Origin: a bacterium
GTDB lineage: Bacteria; Bacillota; Clostridia; Oscillospirales; Oscillospiraceae
NCBI GenBank assembly: GCA_004560375.1
Contig: SFVC01000034.1
Location: forward strand, 1 to 27,174
DNA: 27,174 nt
Reading direction: 5' to 3'
Of the stretch, positions 1-5,061 are shown piece after piece. The notes under the pieces were generated by a model that worked only from the letters and a program-made list of their open reading frames with translations, was not told the origin of the DNA and did not search any database. A program made the translations under genes and the position numbers. Numbering within the stretch: position 1 is the first letter of the stretch; each line of letters begins with the position of its first letter.

Positions 1-2
1 CT

Positions 3-821
3 GTTTTTCCTTCTGATACATACAACATCAACACCCGCCCCACCACCATCACAAGCGGCAACTACGGCATCGTAGGCGATGATAACAACATCACCACCGT
101 TACCAACACAACCCAGATTGTCAACGAGGGGGACAACCTCTACTACAACCCCGCCACGGGCCAGACAGGCAACATCACAGACTGGAGCTATAACTACGAT
201 GGCCGTATCTATGATATCACCCTGGACACTGGCGACAAGGTCAGCGTGGAGTACGGCGATGAGAACATCACCATCACGGAAAACACCGTGAATGAGGGTG
301 ACACCATCGTCAACAACTACACCATCTACTACATGATAGACGGCTCCGGCTCCGGTGAAACCCATACCCATGAGTGGTACAAAACCGGGGAACGTCAGGC
401 CACCTGTCTGGTTCCCGCCCAGCGTACCTATACCTGCTCCATCTGCGGTGAGCAGAAAACTGAGACAGACCCCGTCCTGGGCCACTCCTGGCACGCTATC
501 CAGACGGTAACAACACAATACGATGAAAAGGGCATTCAAACGCAGGAAGGGTATACTATCTATGAGTGTGAGCGATGTGGCGAACAGTACAAGTCTACAA
601 ATAATACTGGCCCGCCTCCTACAGGCGGTGGCAGTTCTGGCGGAGGCACCAGCGAAAACATTTTTACTGGTATTTTCGGTCTTATTTGGGATTTCTTTAC
701 TTTTCTCTTTGATTTGTTCTCGGAGTTCGTAGTGGGAGGAATTAAAGGATTCATCAGCGGACTGAAAGACGCTGGCAGTAGCTTCTTTTCCATTCTGAAC
801 CCCTTCGACTGGGGCTATTAG
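3..821 (+). CDS. Adsorption-type (pIII-like) phage surface protein, 5' partial
   Basis: The reading frame is open from the left edge, so the N-terminus is missing; 272 residues are visible. The visible N-terminal part is rich in Asn, Thr, Tyr and Asp, like a beta-structured exported stalk. Two CxxC pairs (CSIC and CERC) sit about 50 residues apart in the middle and resemble a zinc-ribbon-like module common in Firmicute surface proteins. A Pro/Gly linker (GPPPTGGGSSGGG) precedes a hydrophobic aromatic stretch, the likely membrane anchor, ending in DWGY. Domain order (exported domain, glycine linker, C-terminal anchor) matches the receptor-binding minor coat protein of filamentous phages. It is the first visible gene of the rightward structural module; the next gene starts 12 bases later. 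It could instead be an unrelated surface adhesin, but the phage context argues otherwise. Confidence 0.65.
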   Translation, partial: VFPSDTYNINTRPTTITSGNYGIVGDDNNITTVTNTTQIVNEGDNLYYNPATGQTGNITDWSYNYDGRIYDITLDTGDKVSVEYGDENITITENTVNEGDTIVNNYTIYYMIDGSGSGETHTHEWYKTGERQATCLVPAQRTYTCSICGEQKTETDPVLGHSWHAIQTVTTQYDEKGIQTQEGYTIYECERCGEQYKSTNNTGPPPTGGGSSGGGTSENIFTGIFGLIWDFFTFLFDLFSEFVVGGIKGFISGLKDAGSSFFSILNPFDWGY

Positions 822-832
822 GAGGGCTGGAC

Positions 833-997
833 ATGGTATCGGATATCATCAATACGCTAATGCTCCCGGCGTACCTCACCACTGTTTATAAGGCGGTCAC
901 AGATGTCTGGAACGCTTTCCCCGCCGTGGTGAAACTCGCTTTCCTGTGCTGTTTCGGAGCGGCCTGTCTGTTCGCCATCCTGAAAATGCTGTTTTGA
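833..997 (+). CDS. Small membrane protein (54 aa), phage structural module
   Basis: The ATG at 833 is preceded by AGGAGGG at 820-826, which overlaps the stop of the upstream gene, so the two are probably translationally coupled. The product has a polar N-terminus (MVSDIINTLMLP) and one hydrophobic segment near the C-terminus (KLAFLCCFGAACLFAILKML) with lysine at both ends. No conserved family is recognised. Inovirus genomes normally carry several such one-helix proteins as minor coat or assembly-cap proteins (equivalents of pVI, pVII or pIX), so that role is inferred from size, topology and position. The stop codon TGA lies inside the 20-bp palindromic motif at 993-1012. Confidence 0.6.
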   Translation: MVSDIINTLMLPAYLTTVYKAVTDVWNAFPAVVKLAFLCCFGAACLFAILKMLF

Positions 998-1012
998 CCG
1001 TGCACTTTCAAA
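993..1012 (+). promoter_or_regulatory. 20-bp palindromic motif, copy 1
   Basis: TTTGACCGTGCACTTTCAAA: arms TTTGA and TCAAA around a GTGCAC core. It overlaps the stop of the 54-aa gene and ends 14 bases before the ATG at 1027. Identical copies are at 3678-3697 and 5028-5047, with variants at 2495-2514 and 4363-4382. Lying inside a polycistronic unit, this copy is better placed to act on mRNA translation than on promoter firing (inference). Confidence 0.7.
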
Positions 1013-1026
1013 GGGGCGTGTAAACC

Positions 1027-1188
1027 ATGATATTTGTAACCCTGATAAAGCAGTTGTTTTCTTGGCTTCCGGACAGCCTTTGGTTCTTCGTCTACGCTAT
1101 ATTCGCCGTGGCGTTCCTCTCCATTGTGATTAAGCTGTTGGCAATCGTGCTGGATTGGGTGTTCAAGTTCATCGACATCTTCACGTAA
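1027..1188 (+). CDS. Small membrane protein (53 aa), phage structural module
   Basis: The gene starts at an ATG 14 bases after the palindromic motif, with AAAGGGG at 1010-1016 as a plausible ribosome site. The product is almost entirely hydrophobic and aromatic: a short amphipathic start (MIFVTLIKQLFSWLP) and then a long hydrophobic helix (FFVYAIFAVAFLSIVIKLLAIVL) ending in DWVFKFIDIFT. No family is recognised. Its size and place among coat-type genes suggest a minor virion or assembly protein. The next gene begins 13 bases downstream behind AAGGGGGG, so the run is one transcriptional unit. Confidence 0.55.
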   Translation: MIFVTLIKQLFSWLPDSLWFFVYAIFAVAFLSIVIKLLAIVLDWVFKFIDIFT

Positions 1189-1201
1189 GGGGGGAATTGA
1201 A

Positions 1202-1447
1202 ATGGACGTTACTCCCGTAGTCCCCGGCGCTGAGGTTACGGAAAACCCGTTGTTCGTGGCCCGTGTCGCTGAATCCATCTTTAAGGGCGTTTGGGATGCC
1301 GTTGTCATTGGCCTGCTCCTGATTCGCCTATCCCTCAAGATATTTGGCTATCTCACAGGCTTTGGCATGAATAGCGGCGATTATGGTCGTGCGGCTACCA
1401 TGGCGGAGAAAACCAAGAATTACTACAAGAAAATGAAGGAGGAATGA
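1202..1447 (+). CDS. Small membrane protein (81 aa), phage structural module
   Basis: The ATG at 1202 follows AAGGGGGGAATTGA, a good ribosome site. The protein has an acidic N-terminus (MDVTPVVPGAEVTENP), one hydrophobic segment around residues 30-52 (VWDAVVIGLLLIRLSLKIFGYLTGFG) and a strongly basic C-terminal tail (KTKNYYKKMKEE). Acidic outside, hydrophobic middle and basic inside is the charge layout of filamentous-phage coat proteins, so a minor coat role is possible; the longer length and Lys-rich tail argue against it being the main coat. No signal peptide is seen. The next gene starts 4 bases after its stop. Confidence 0.55.
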   Translation: MDVTPVVPGAEVTENPLFVARVAESIFKGVWDAVVIGLLLIRLSLKIFGYLTGFGMNSGDYGRAATMAEKTKNYYKKMKEE

Positions 1448-1451
1448 TACT

Positions 1452-2039
1452 ATGAAGTTTTTTCGGGCAACGGCCCCCGGAGTGGTGGCTCTGGCTCTGT
1501 GCCTCTGTGCTGTCCCTGTTTTTGCAAGTGACGCTCCTGACGCTCCTGCTCCGGATGTGCCTGGAGCTGGGGAGGTTTTAACTGATGGCTCCGACACTCC
1601 CGCCCCCGCTGGTGACGACCCTGTTTTGGATGATACCCCGTCTGATACAAGCGGCGATAGCTCTGCTGGCGGCGTAACCGCTCCGGGCGGCTCCTACACC
1701 GTTACTTGCTCCGGCGCTGACGTGACGGTAAACCTGGACAACCGCACCTATACCACTGTAACCGATGCGGGCGGCACAGCGGCCCCTGTCGAGGATTCCG
1801 CTCCCACTGATGCCCTGGATGGCCCCGGCACTCTCCCCGAGTTCCTCCGGGCTATGTTCGGGACATATACTCCCAAAACCCAGACCGTCACTACCTATTT
1901 TGACGGTCAGCCTCTGGACGTGTCCACCGAGTACGTCCCCGGCCTTGCCGGTCTGGACGTGGAGTGGATAGCCAGCGTTGTTCTGTTCGGCGTGGTGGTC
2001 TACTGCCTGTTCCGGCTGTTGGGAGGTGTCGTGAAATGA
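1452..2039 (+). CDS. Secreted Asp/Pro/Ala-rich protein with C-terminal membrane anchor
   Basis: The 195-aa product begins with a clear signal peptide (basic MKFFR, hydrophobic stretch, VPVFA followed by SDAP), so cleavage near residue 25 is expected. The mature part is low-complexity and acidic (repeated DAPAP, DTP and SGD), then a beta-like region rich in Thr and Val, then one transmembrane helix close to the end (VEWIASVVLFGVVVYCLFRLL) with a short basic tail. This topology, exported and held by a C-terminal helix, is that of filamentous-phage minor coat proteins before virion assembly. It sits between the small membrane genes and the coat gene; its stop overlaps the next start. No homologous family is recognised, so a virion or host-surface role is inference. 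Confidence 0.6.
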   Translation: MKFFRATAPGVVALALCLCAVPVFASDAPDAPAPDVPGAGEVLTDGSDTPAPAGDDPVLDDTPSDTSGDSSAGGVTAPGGSYTVTCSGADVTVNLDNRTYTTVTDAGGTAAPVEDSAPTDALDGPGTLPEFLRAMFGTYTPKTQTVTTYFDGQPLDVSTEYVPGLAGLDVEWIASVVLFGVVVYCLFRLLGGVVK

Positions 2040-2176
2040 TGGATTCTATGATTCAGTACACCAACGCAACCCTGCTGGCTGTGGCGGACTTTTTGGCCGC
2101 TGAACCCATTATCTACCTGTTCGCCATTGCCTGTATGGCGTGCATGATCAAGGTGTTTCGGGCGCTCCTGCCCTGA
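2036..2176 (+). CDS. Small membrane protein (46 aa), overlapping the previous stop
   Basis: The ATG at 2036 overlaps the preceding TGA (ATGA) and follows GGGAGGTG, indicating coupled translation; ATG at 2039 is an alternative. An open frame extends upstream, but an earlier start would lie inside the previous gene without a ribosome site. The product has a polar start (MMDSMIQYTNATLLAVADFLAAEP) and a hydrophobic helix (IIYLFAIACMACMIKVF) with a basic end. It is another one-helix protein of the structural module with no recognised family. A promoter-like TATAAT directly follows its stop, so this gene closes the first structural transcript. Confidence 0.55.
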   Translation: MMDSMIQYTNATLLAVADFLAAEPIIYLFAIACMACMIKVFRALLP

Positions 2177-2185
2177 ACATATAAT
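2157..2185 (+). promoter_or_regulatory. Possible promoter of the coat-like gene
   Basis: A perfect TATAAT at 2180-2185 lies 61 bases before the coat-gene start. The -35 region at 17-bp spacing (TTCGGG, 2157-2162) is poor, so activity may depend on the -10 alone. An inverted repeat AATCGT/ACGATT at 2186-2202 would form a hairpin at the very 5' end of the transcript, which could stabilise a highly expressed coat mRNA (inference). Confidence 0.4.
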
Positions 2186-2246
2186 AATCGTTGGCCACGA
2201 TTACACAACAACAAAATGTAAAAAAACAAGAAAGGAATGTGAAAAA

Positions 2247-2435
2247 ATGGAAGGTGCGACTACTGTTTCCATGGCGACTATCGTCTCCGCTGTGGGTGAT
2301 GCGTTCGAGGCCGTGACCGGCTGGGCCGGTGACATCGGCACCATGATCGTGAGTAACCCCCTGCTCCTGTTCGGCGTGGTGCTGGGCTTCGTGGGCGTCG
2401 GCGTGACGATGTTCAAACGGCTCCTTAACGTCTGA
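2247..2435 (+). CDS. Probable major coat protein of the filamentous phage (62 aa)
   Basis: The ATG at 2247 follows AAGAAAGGAATG. The product has the layout of an inovirus major coat protein: an N-terminal amphipathic, net-acidic region with small residues (VSAVGDAFEAVTGWAGDIG), one hydrophobic helix at about residues 36-54 (NPLLLFGVVLGFVGVGV) and a short basic end (FKRLLNV) that would face the DNA. No cleavable signal peptide is obvious, unlike M13 pVIII but as in some other inoviruses. It has its own promoter-like sequence and is followed at once by the strongest terminator of the element, which fits high, separate expression of a coat gene. The assignment rests on size, charge pattern and place just before the Zot-type gene, not on a recognised sequence family. 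Confidence 0.65.
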   Translation: MEGATTVSMATIVSAVGDAFEAVTGWAGDIGTMIVSNPLLLFGVVLGFVGVGVTMFKRLLNV

Positions 2436-2443
2436 TTCCGACC

Positions 2444-2497
2444 GGGAGGGGGGCGGCGGCGAGGTGAAAACCCGCCCCGCCCCCTCCTCCTTTTTTT
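2444..2497 (+). terminator. Strong intrinsic terminator after the coat gene
   Basis: A long G-rich arm (GGGAGGGGGGCGGCG) is followed by a short loop and the complementary C-rich arm (CGCCCCGCCCCCTCC), then TTTTTTT at 2491-2497. It separates coat expression from the assembly ATPase, as the central terminator of M13-type phages does. Confidence 0.85.
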
Positions 2498-2514
2498 GAT
2501 TCTACACATTCAAA
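2495..2514 (+). promoter_or_regulatory. 20-bp palindromic motif, degenerate copy 2
   Basis: TTTGA-TTCTACACAT-TCAAA keeps both 5-bp arms, the same length and the CAC core; 15 of 20 positions match copy 1. It ends 15 bases before the zot ATG at 2530, almost the same spacing as copies 1 and 5. Confidence 0.5.
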
Positions 2515-2529
2515 AGTGAGGTTTTGTAT

Positions 2530-3291
2530 ATGATATTGATTTTTGTGTTGGTTGTTCTCTGGTGCCTGGTAGACCGTGCCCGCCATCCAAAGCACCCCCT
2601 CCAGCTAAATGTATACTTTGGCGTTCCCGGCTCCGGTAAGACAACCTATGCCGCCTATCTTGCCCGTCATGCTCAAAAAGAATCTATCGTGATTCGTCTG
2701 TGTAAGCGGTTCCCTAACCGCTTTACTAATTGGATTCTTAACGGGAAGAATTGGAAGCGGGCCTATCCCGTCTGGTCTAATGTACCCATTGAGGGCACCT
2801 ATCAGCTGAACGCAAAGTCAGATATCGGCGTGTACATGATTCAGGACGGCAAAATGATTATTGATGAAGCTGGCGTAGAGTTCAACAACCGGGATTATAA
2901 GGCCTTTCCGAAAACCGCCATCCGCTTTTTCAAGTATCATCGGCACTACGGCGTTTCCGTTGATGTGTTCTCCCAGTCCTTCGATGATATGGACGTAACC
3001 CTCCGCCGCCTTGCTCAAAACTTCTATGTGGTTCGCAAGTCCATCATTCCCTTTTTTATCACTACAAAGAAAATCCGCCGCAAAGTGGGCGTTGACGAAA
3101 ACACCCATCAGCTGGTAGACGCCTATTCCTTCGGCCTGCCCATCCTGGATACAAAATGGATTTTCTGCCCGCCCCTTTGGAAGATGTTCAACAGTTACGA
3201 TATTGACGACCTTCCCGAGAAGCCCTGGCTCCACTGGCACGAGGACACCCCCGCCGCCCCGGATTCAGAAGCCCCCGCAGACGTTCCGTAG
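2530..3291 (+). CDS. zot: Zot/pI-type filamentous phage assembly ATPase
   Basis: The 253-aa protein begins with a transmembrane helix (residues 2-14) and then a P-loop ATPase: Walker A GVPGSGKT at residues 31-38 and Walker B MIIDEAG at 109-115, followed by an arginine-containing region (FFKYHRHYGVSVDVFSQSFDDMD) typical of the Zot family. These proteins power extrusion of filamentous phage through the membrane. In M13 pI the membrane helix follows the ATPase; here it is N-terminal, as in several Gram-positive inoviruses, with a Pro-rich C-terminal end. The ATG at 2530 is chosen because GTGAGG lies 8 bases before it; a TTG two codons earlier is a poorer start. It follows the terminator and motif copy 2, so its own promoter should be nearby, though none is evident. 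Confidence 0.9.
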   Translation: MILIFVLVVLWCLVDRARHPKHPLQLNVYFGVPGSGKTTYAAYLARHAQKESIVIRLCKRFPNRFTNWILNGKNWKRAYPVWSNVPIEGTYQLNAKSDIGVYMIQDGKMIIDEAGVEFNNRDYKAFPKTAIRFFKYHRHYGVSVDVFSQSFDDMDVTLRRLAQNFYVVRKSIIPFFITTKKIRRKVGVDENTHQLVDAYSFGLPILDTKWIFCPPLWKMFNSYDIDDLPEKPWLHWHEDTPAAPDSEAPADVP

Positions 3292-3392
3292 CGGCTTCAT
3301 ATACGCACGTTTCCCGGCCCGCTATCCCTGTATACCCCTGCGCCTTTCCCCATGTGTTTTTTCCATCAGAAAAAAACCGCCTCATTAAGTAA

Positions 3393-3425
3393 GCCCCGGC
3401 AGGTTCTTCCTACCGGGGCCTTTCT
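3393..3425. terminator. Bidirectional terminator between converging genes
   Basis: GCCCCGG-C-AGG, loop TTCTT, CCT-A-CCGGGGC, then TTTCTT on the plus strand. It lies between the rightward zot gene and the leftward 68-aa gene, whose stop is at 3431, and probably serves both. Confidence 0.7.
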
Positions 3426-3430
3426 TGTCC

Positions 3431-3637
3431 TCAATATAGCGCTATTGTATACCCGTTCCGATTCAGGAACGCCTCCGCCTGGTGATACTGCGAAAACGTC
3501 CGGCTTTTCAGCTTCTGCCTGTCCCGCCCCTGCAACGTCTGCCCGCTGGCGGCCAGCACAATCCACCGCTCTTTCCCACCCTTGGTCACGCCGTTGAAAT
3601 AGACCGCCTGTCCCTGCTCATTTGCCAGCTTTGGCAT
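3431..3637 (-). CDS. Hypothetical phage protein (68 aa)
   Basis: A soluble, basic 68-residue product with a beta-strand-like start (GQAVYFNGVTKGGKERWIVLAASG) and a helical, basic end (KLKSRTFSQYHQAEAFLNRNGY). No family is recognised. Small basic proteins at this place in filamentous phages are often single-stranded DNA-binding proteins, but no motif proves that here. The start at 3637 is preferred over 3646 because GAGAAAGG then sits 9 bases upstream. It is the second gene of the leftward operon, 40 bases past palindromic motif copy 3. It may be part of a conserved gene pair with the SprT-like gene. Confidence 0.5.
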   Translation of the reverse strand: MPKLANEQGQAVYFNGVTKGGKERWIVLAASGQTLQGRDRQKLKSRTFSQYHQAEAFLNRNGYTIALY

Positions 3638-3677
3638 ACTGTCCATCCTTTCTCCCCGTCAAGCCGATAGGCCAGCT

Positions 3678-3697
3678 TTTGACCGTGCACTTTCAAA
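3678..3697 (-). promoter_or_regulatory. 20-bp palindromic motif, copy 3
   Basis: Identical to copies 1 and 5 when read on the plus strand. It lies between the two leftward genes and overlaps the TGA stop (3693-3695) of the SprT-like gene, just as copy 1 overlaps the stop of its upstream gene. The distance to the next start (3637) is longer, about 40 bases. Confidence 0.65.
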
Positions 3698-4343
3698 CTT
3701 CCATCATCCGTTCCATGCAGTCCCCGCACAGAATGTTCACCGTCTTGGTGGCCCGGACGCTCTGCCCGCACTTCGGGCAAACCAGCTTCCGTGTACTGGA
3801 CGGCCTCTTTTCTCCGCCCGCCGCCGTAGGCGCTCCACTGTGTGCCGCCCCGGTGCTCCCTGTCCTCATGATGGGAGGCAGGTGGTTCCGCCCTATTTTG
3901 ATTTCGTTCCACCCCTTGCTCAGTGCATACTCCACCAAATTGTCCCCCGGCCTCGTGTTCCACCCGGCGTTGCCGCACTGGTAGCAAGTCAGCCCTCGCC
4001 GCTCCGCTTCGGCCTTGAACCGCCCGTTGTGATACCGCCCGCCCCGGCTGGTTTCCTTGATATCATGCTTCCGGCAGTACAGGTGCACCATTTCATGGAG
4101 CATGGTATCAAGCGTTTCCTCAATGGGAAAGTTCAGCACTTCGGCGGCGATGTTCAACTCGAACGTTTCCCCGTCCGGCCTCTGCCACACCTTTGCTACG
4201 CTACAGTGTCCATATGTCCCCGGTTTGCTCTGTACCGTGATGATGGGTAAGGGCAGTTCCCCGTCAAAAAAGTCCAGATTCAGCACGTTGTAAATCTTCT
4301 CCAGCTGCCCAACTGCTCGGCTCATTTTCGTAGTCTCTTTCAT
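3693..4343 (-). CDS. SprT-like zinc metallopeptidase
   Basis: The 216-aa protein has a SprT-like fold: the helix MLHEMVHLYC with the HEMVH zinc site (His83, Glu84, His87), a later RYHNGRFK segment (His105, likely third ligand), and the upstream strand region with LNIAAEVL. After it come Cys120/Cys123 (CYQC) and a C-terminal zinc-ribbon-like pair (CPKC and CGDC). SprT/Spartan family proteins act on DNA-bound proteins; in a phage one could remove proteins from replication intermediates, which is inference. The start at 4343 follows AAAGGGG with good spacing; an in-frame ATG at 4361 would abut motif copy 4. It is the first gene of the leftward operon from the consensus promoter at 4411-4439. Such genes are frequent in clostridial mobile elements. 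Confidence 0.8.
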   Translation of the reverse strand: MKETTKMSRAVGQLEKIYNVLNLDFFDGELPLPIITVQSKPGTYGHCSVAKVWQRPDGETFELNIAAEVLNFPIEETLDTMLHEMVHLYCRKHDIKETSRGGRYHNGRFKAEAERRGLTCYQCGNAGWNTRPGDNLVEYALSKGWNEIKIGRNHLPPIMRTGSTGAAHSGAPTAAGGEKRPSSTRKLVCPKCGQSVRATKTVNILCGDCMERMMEV

Positions 4344-4362
4344 GTCTGCCGCCCCTTTCATT

Positions 4363-4382
4363 TTTGACGGTGCACCTTCAAC
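4363..4382 (-). promoter_or_regulatory. 20-bp palindromic motif, variant copy 4
   Basis: TTTGACGGTGCACCTTCAAC on the plus strand: both arms kept with one end mismatch, and the core extended to a perfect GGTGCACC palindrome. It lies in the 5' leader of the SprT-like gene, downstream of the promoter at 4411-4439 and 19 bases ahead of the chosen start at 4343. Confidence 0.6.
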
Positions 4383-4410
4383 CCTTCCCGGTGCCCCTCT
4401 CTATGGTTCT

Positions 4411-4439
4411 ATTATACTCCCGGGAGTATTGTTTGTCAA
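4411..4439 (-). promoter_or_regulatory. Consensus sigma-A promoter for the leftward phage operon
   Basis: On the minus strand: TTGACA (4434-4439), a 17-bp spacer, then TATAAT (4411-4416); both boxes match the consensus exactly. The spacer and -10 contain the perfect palindrome at 4414-4429, so a protein bound there would block RNA polymerase. This is the best promoter in the window. Confidence 0.9.
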
Positions 4440-4478
4440 TAGAAGAATACTCCCGGAGGTATAAAAATATACTCCCGG
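4414..4478. promoter_or_regulatory. Operator cluster of the ribbon-helix-helix repressor
   Basis: Three copies of an ATACTCCCGG half-site. The first is a perfect 16-bp palindrome ATACTCCCGGGAGTAT (4414-4429); the second, ATACTCCCGGAGGTAT (4447-4462), is nearly perfect; the third is a half-site (4469-4478). Starts are 33 and 22 bp apart, three and two helical turns, so proteins would bind one face. Copy 1 covers the -10 of the leftward promoter and copies 2 and 3 lie between the divergent promoters. The neighbouring Arc-like protein is the obvious ligand (inference). Confidence 0.8.
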
Positions 4479-4498
4479 ATTTTGTGCAAAATGCTGAA

Positions 4499-4528
4499 TT
4501 GACGAACCGCCCACCGCCGTGGTATTCT
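4499..4528 (+). promoter_or_regulatory. Promoter of the ribbon-helix-helix gene
   Basis: TTGACG (4499-4504), an 18-bp spacer and TATTCT (4523-4528), giving a short leader before the ATG at 4546. It is weaker than the divergent promoter and lies beside operator half-site 3, which suits autoregulation. Confidence 0.6.
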
Positions 4529-4545
4529 GTATCAAAGGGGTGATT

Positions 4546-4755
4546 ATGTTGTATTCTGAGGCACAGATGAAAGCAAATCATAAGTATCGTGCTAAAGCCT
4601 ATGACCGCATAGAAGTGACCGTCCCCAAAGGCACAAGAGACCGTTGGAGGGCATTGGCCGAACAGGAAGGAAAAAGTCTCAATTCCTATATTGTCTCCCG
4701 AGTAGAGGGCGCACCCGTCCCCCTGGACACGGAGAACACCCCGCCCAGCCCGTAG
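4546..4755 (+). CDS. Arc-like ribbon-helix-helix DNA-binding repressor
   Basis: The 69-aa product shows the ribbon-helix-helix pattern: the strand YDRIEVTVP (residues 19-27), helix 1 GTRDRWRALAEQEG, turn KSLN and helix 2 SYIVSRVEG. Such proteins dimerise and read palindromic operators with the N-terminal beta ribbon. The N-terminus (SEAQMKANHKYRAKAYD) matches a type common in clostridial mobile elements. The start at 4546 is chosen because AAAGGGGTG lies just upstream; an open frame to 4519 has no ribosome site. It is divergent from the SprT-like operon with the operator cluster between, so it probably represses that operon and itself. An antitoxin role is possible, but no toxin gene adjoins it. 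Confidence 0.8.
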   Translation: MLYSEAQMKANHKYRAKAYDRIEVTVPKGTRDRWRALAEQEGKSLNSYIVSRVEGAPVPLDTENTPPSP

Positions 4756-5027
4756 CCCTTGTGTCCTAAATTTCCCAAGTTATAGCCGAGCAAACAGGAG
4801 GCCGGAGCGCCGCAGGACGCGAAGCGTAGCATTCAGGTGCTGGATTTATCCAGATTTTGCCAGCACCCCCGGGGGAGCTGTCCAGCACCCTGCCTTACCC
4901 CCACGGGGCACCGCCCCGGCCCGTCCACCGCCCTGCCCGTAGGGGCGGAGCCCCCGCACCATCTCCCATATGAGCACGAAAAAAGCGCCAGGGCGTAAAA
5001 CCCCGGCGCTTTCCCATTTTATCCACT
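4756..5027. other. Hairpin-rich intergenic region of the phage (possible origin or packaging region)
   Basis: No gene is supported here. The stretch holds GGTGCTGG/CCAGCACC (4836-4867) with a nested CTGGAT/ATCCAG stem (4840-4853), a third CCAGCACC at about 4882, GGGGC/GCCCC near 4941-4953, and AAAGCGCC/GGCGCTTT (4982-5012) with a T-run on the minus-strand side. The last could be a leftward terminator although no leftward gene precedes it. Clustered hairpins without genes are the usual look of filamentous-phage origin and packaging regions; that function is inference. Confidence 0.4.
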
Positions 5028-5047
5028 TTTGACCGTGCACTTTCAAA
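5028..5047 (+). promoter_or_regulatory. 20-bp palindromic motif, copy 5
   Basis: Identical to copy 1. It ends 14 bases before the transposase ATG at 5062, the same spacing as copy 1 to its gene, and runs straight into the ribosome site AAGGAGG (5048-5054). Confidence 0.7.
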
Positions 5048-5061
5048 AAGGAGGATATCCC

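Noticed and set aside
3203..3597. Short plus-strand frames after zot
   Set aside because: They run through a terminator and over the leftward 68-aa gene, lack ribosome sites and show no recognisable features.
4061..4095. Another GGTGCACC core near 4083 resembling the phage palindromic motif
   Set aside because: It lacks the TTTGA/TCAAA arms and lies within the SprT-like coding sequence, so it is taken as chance.
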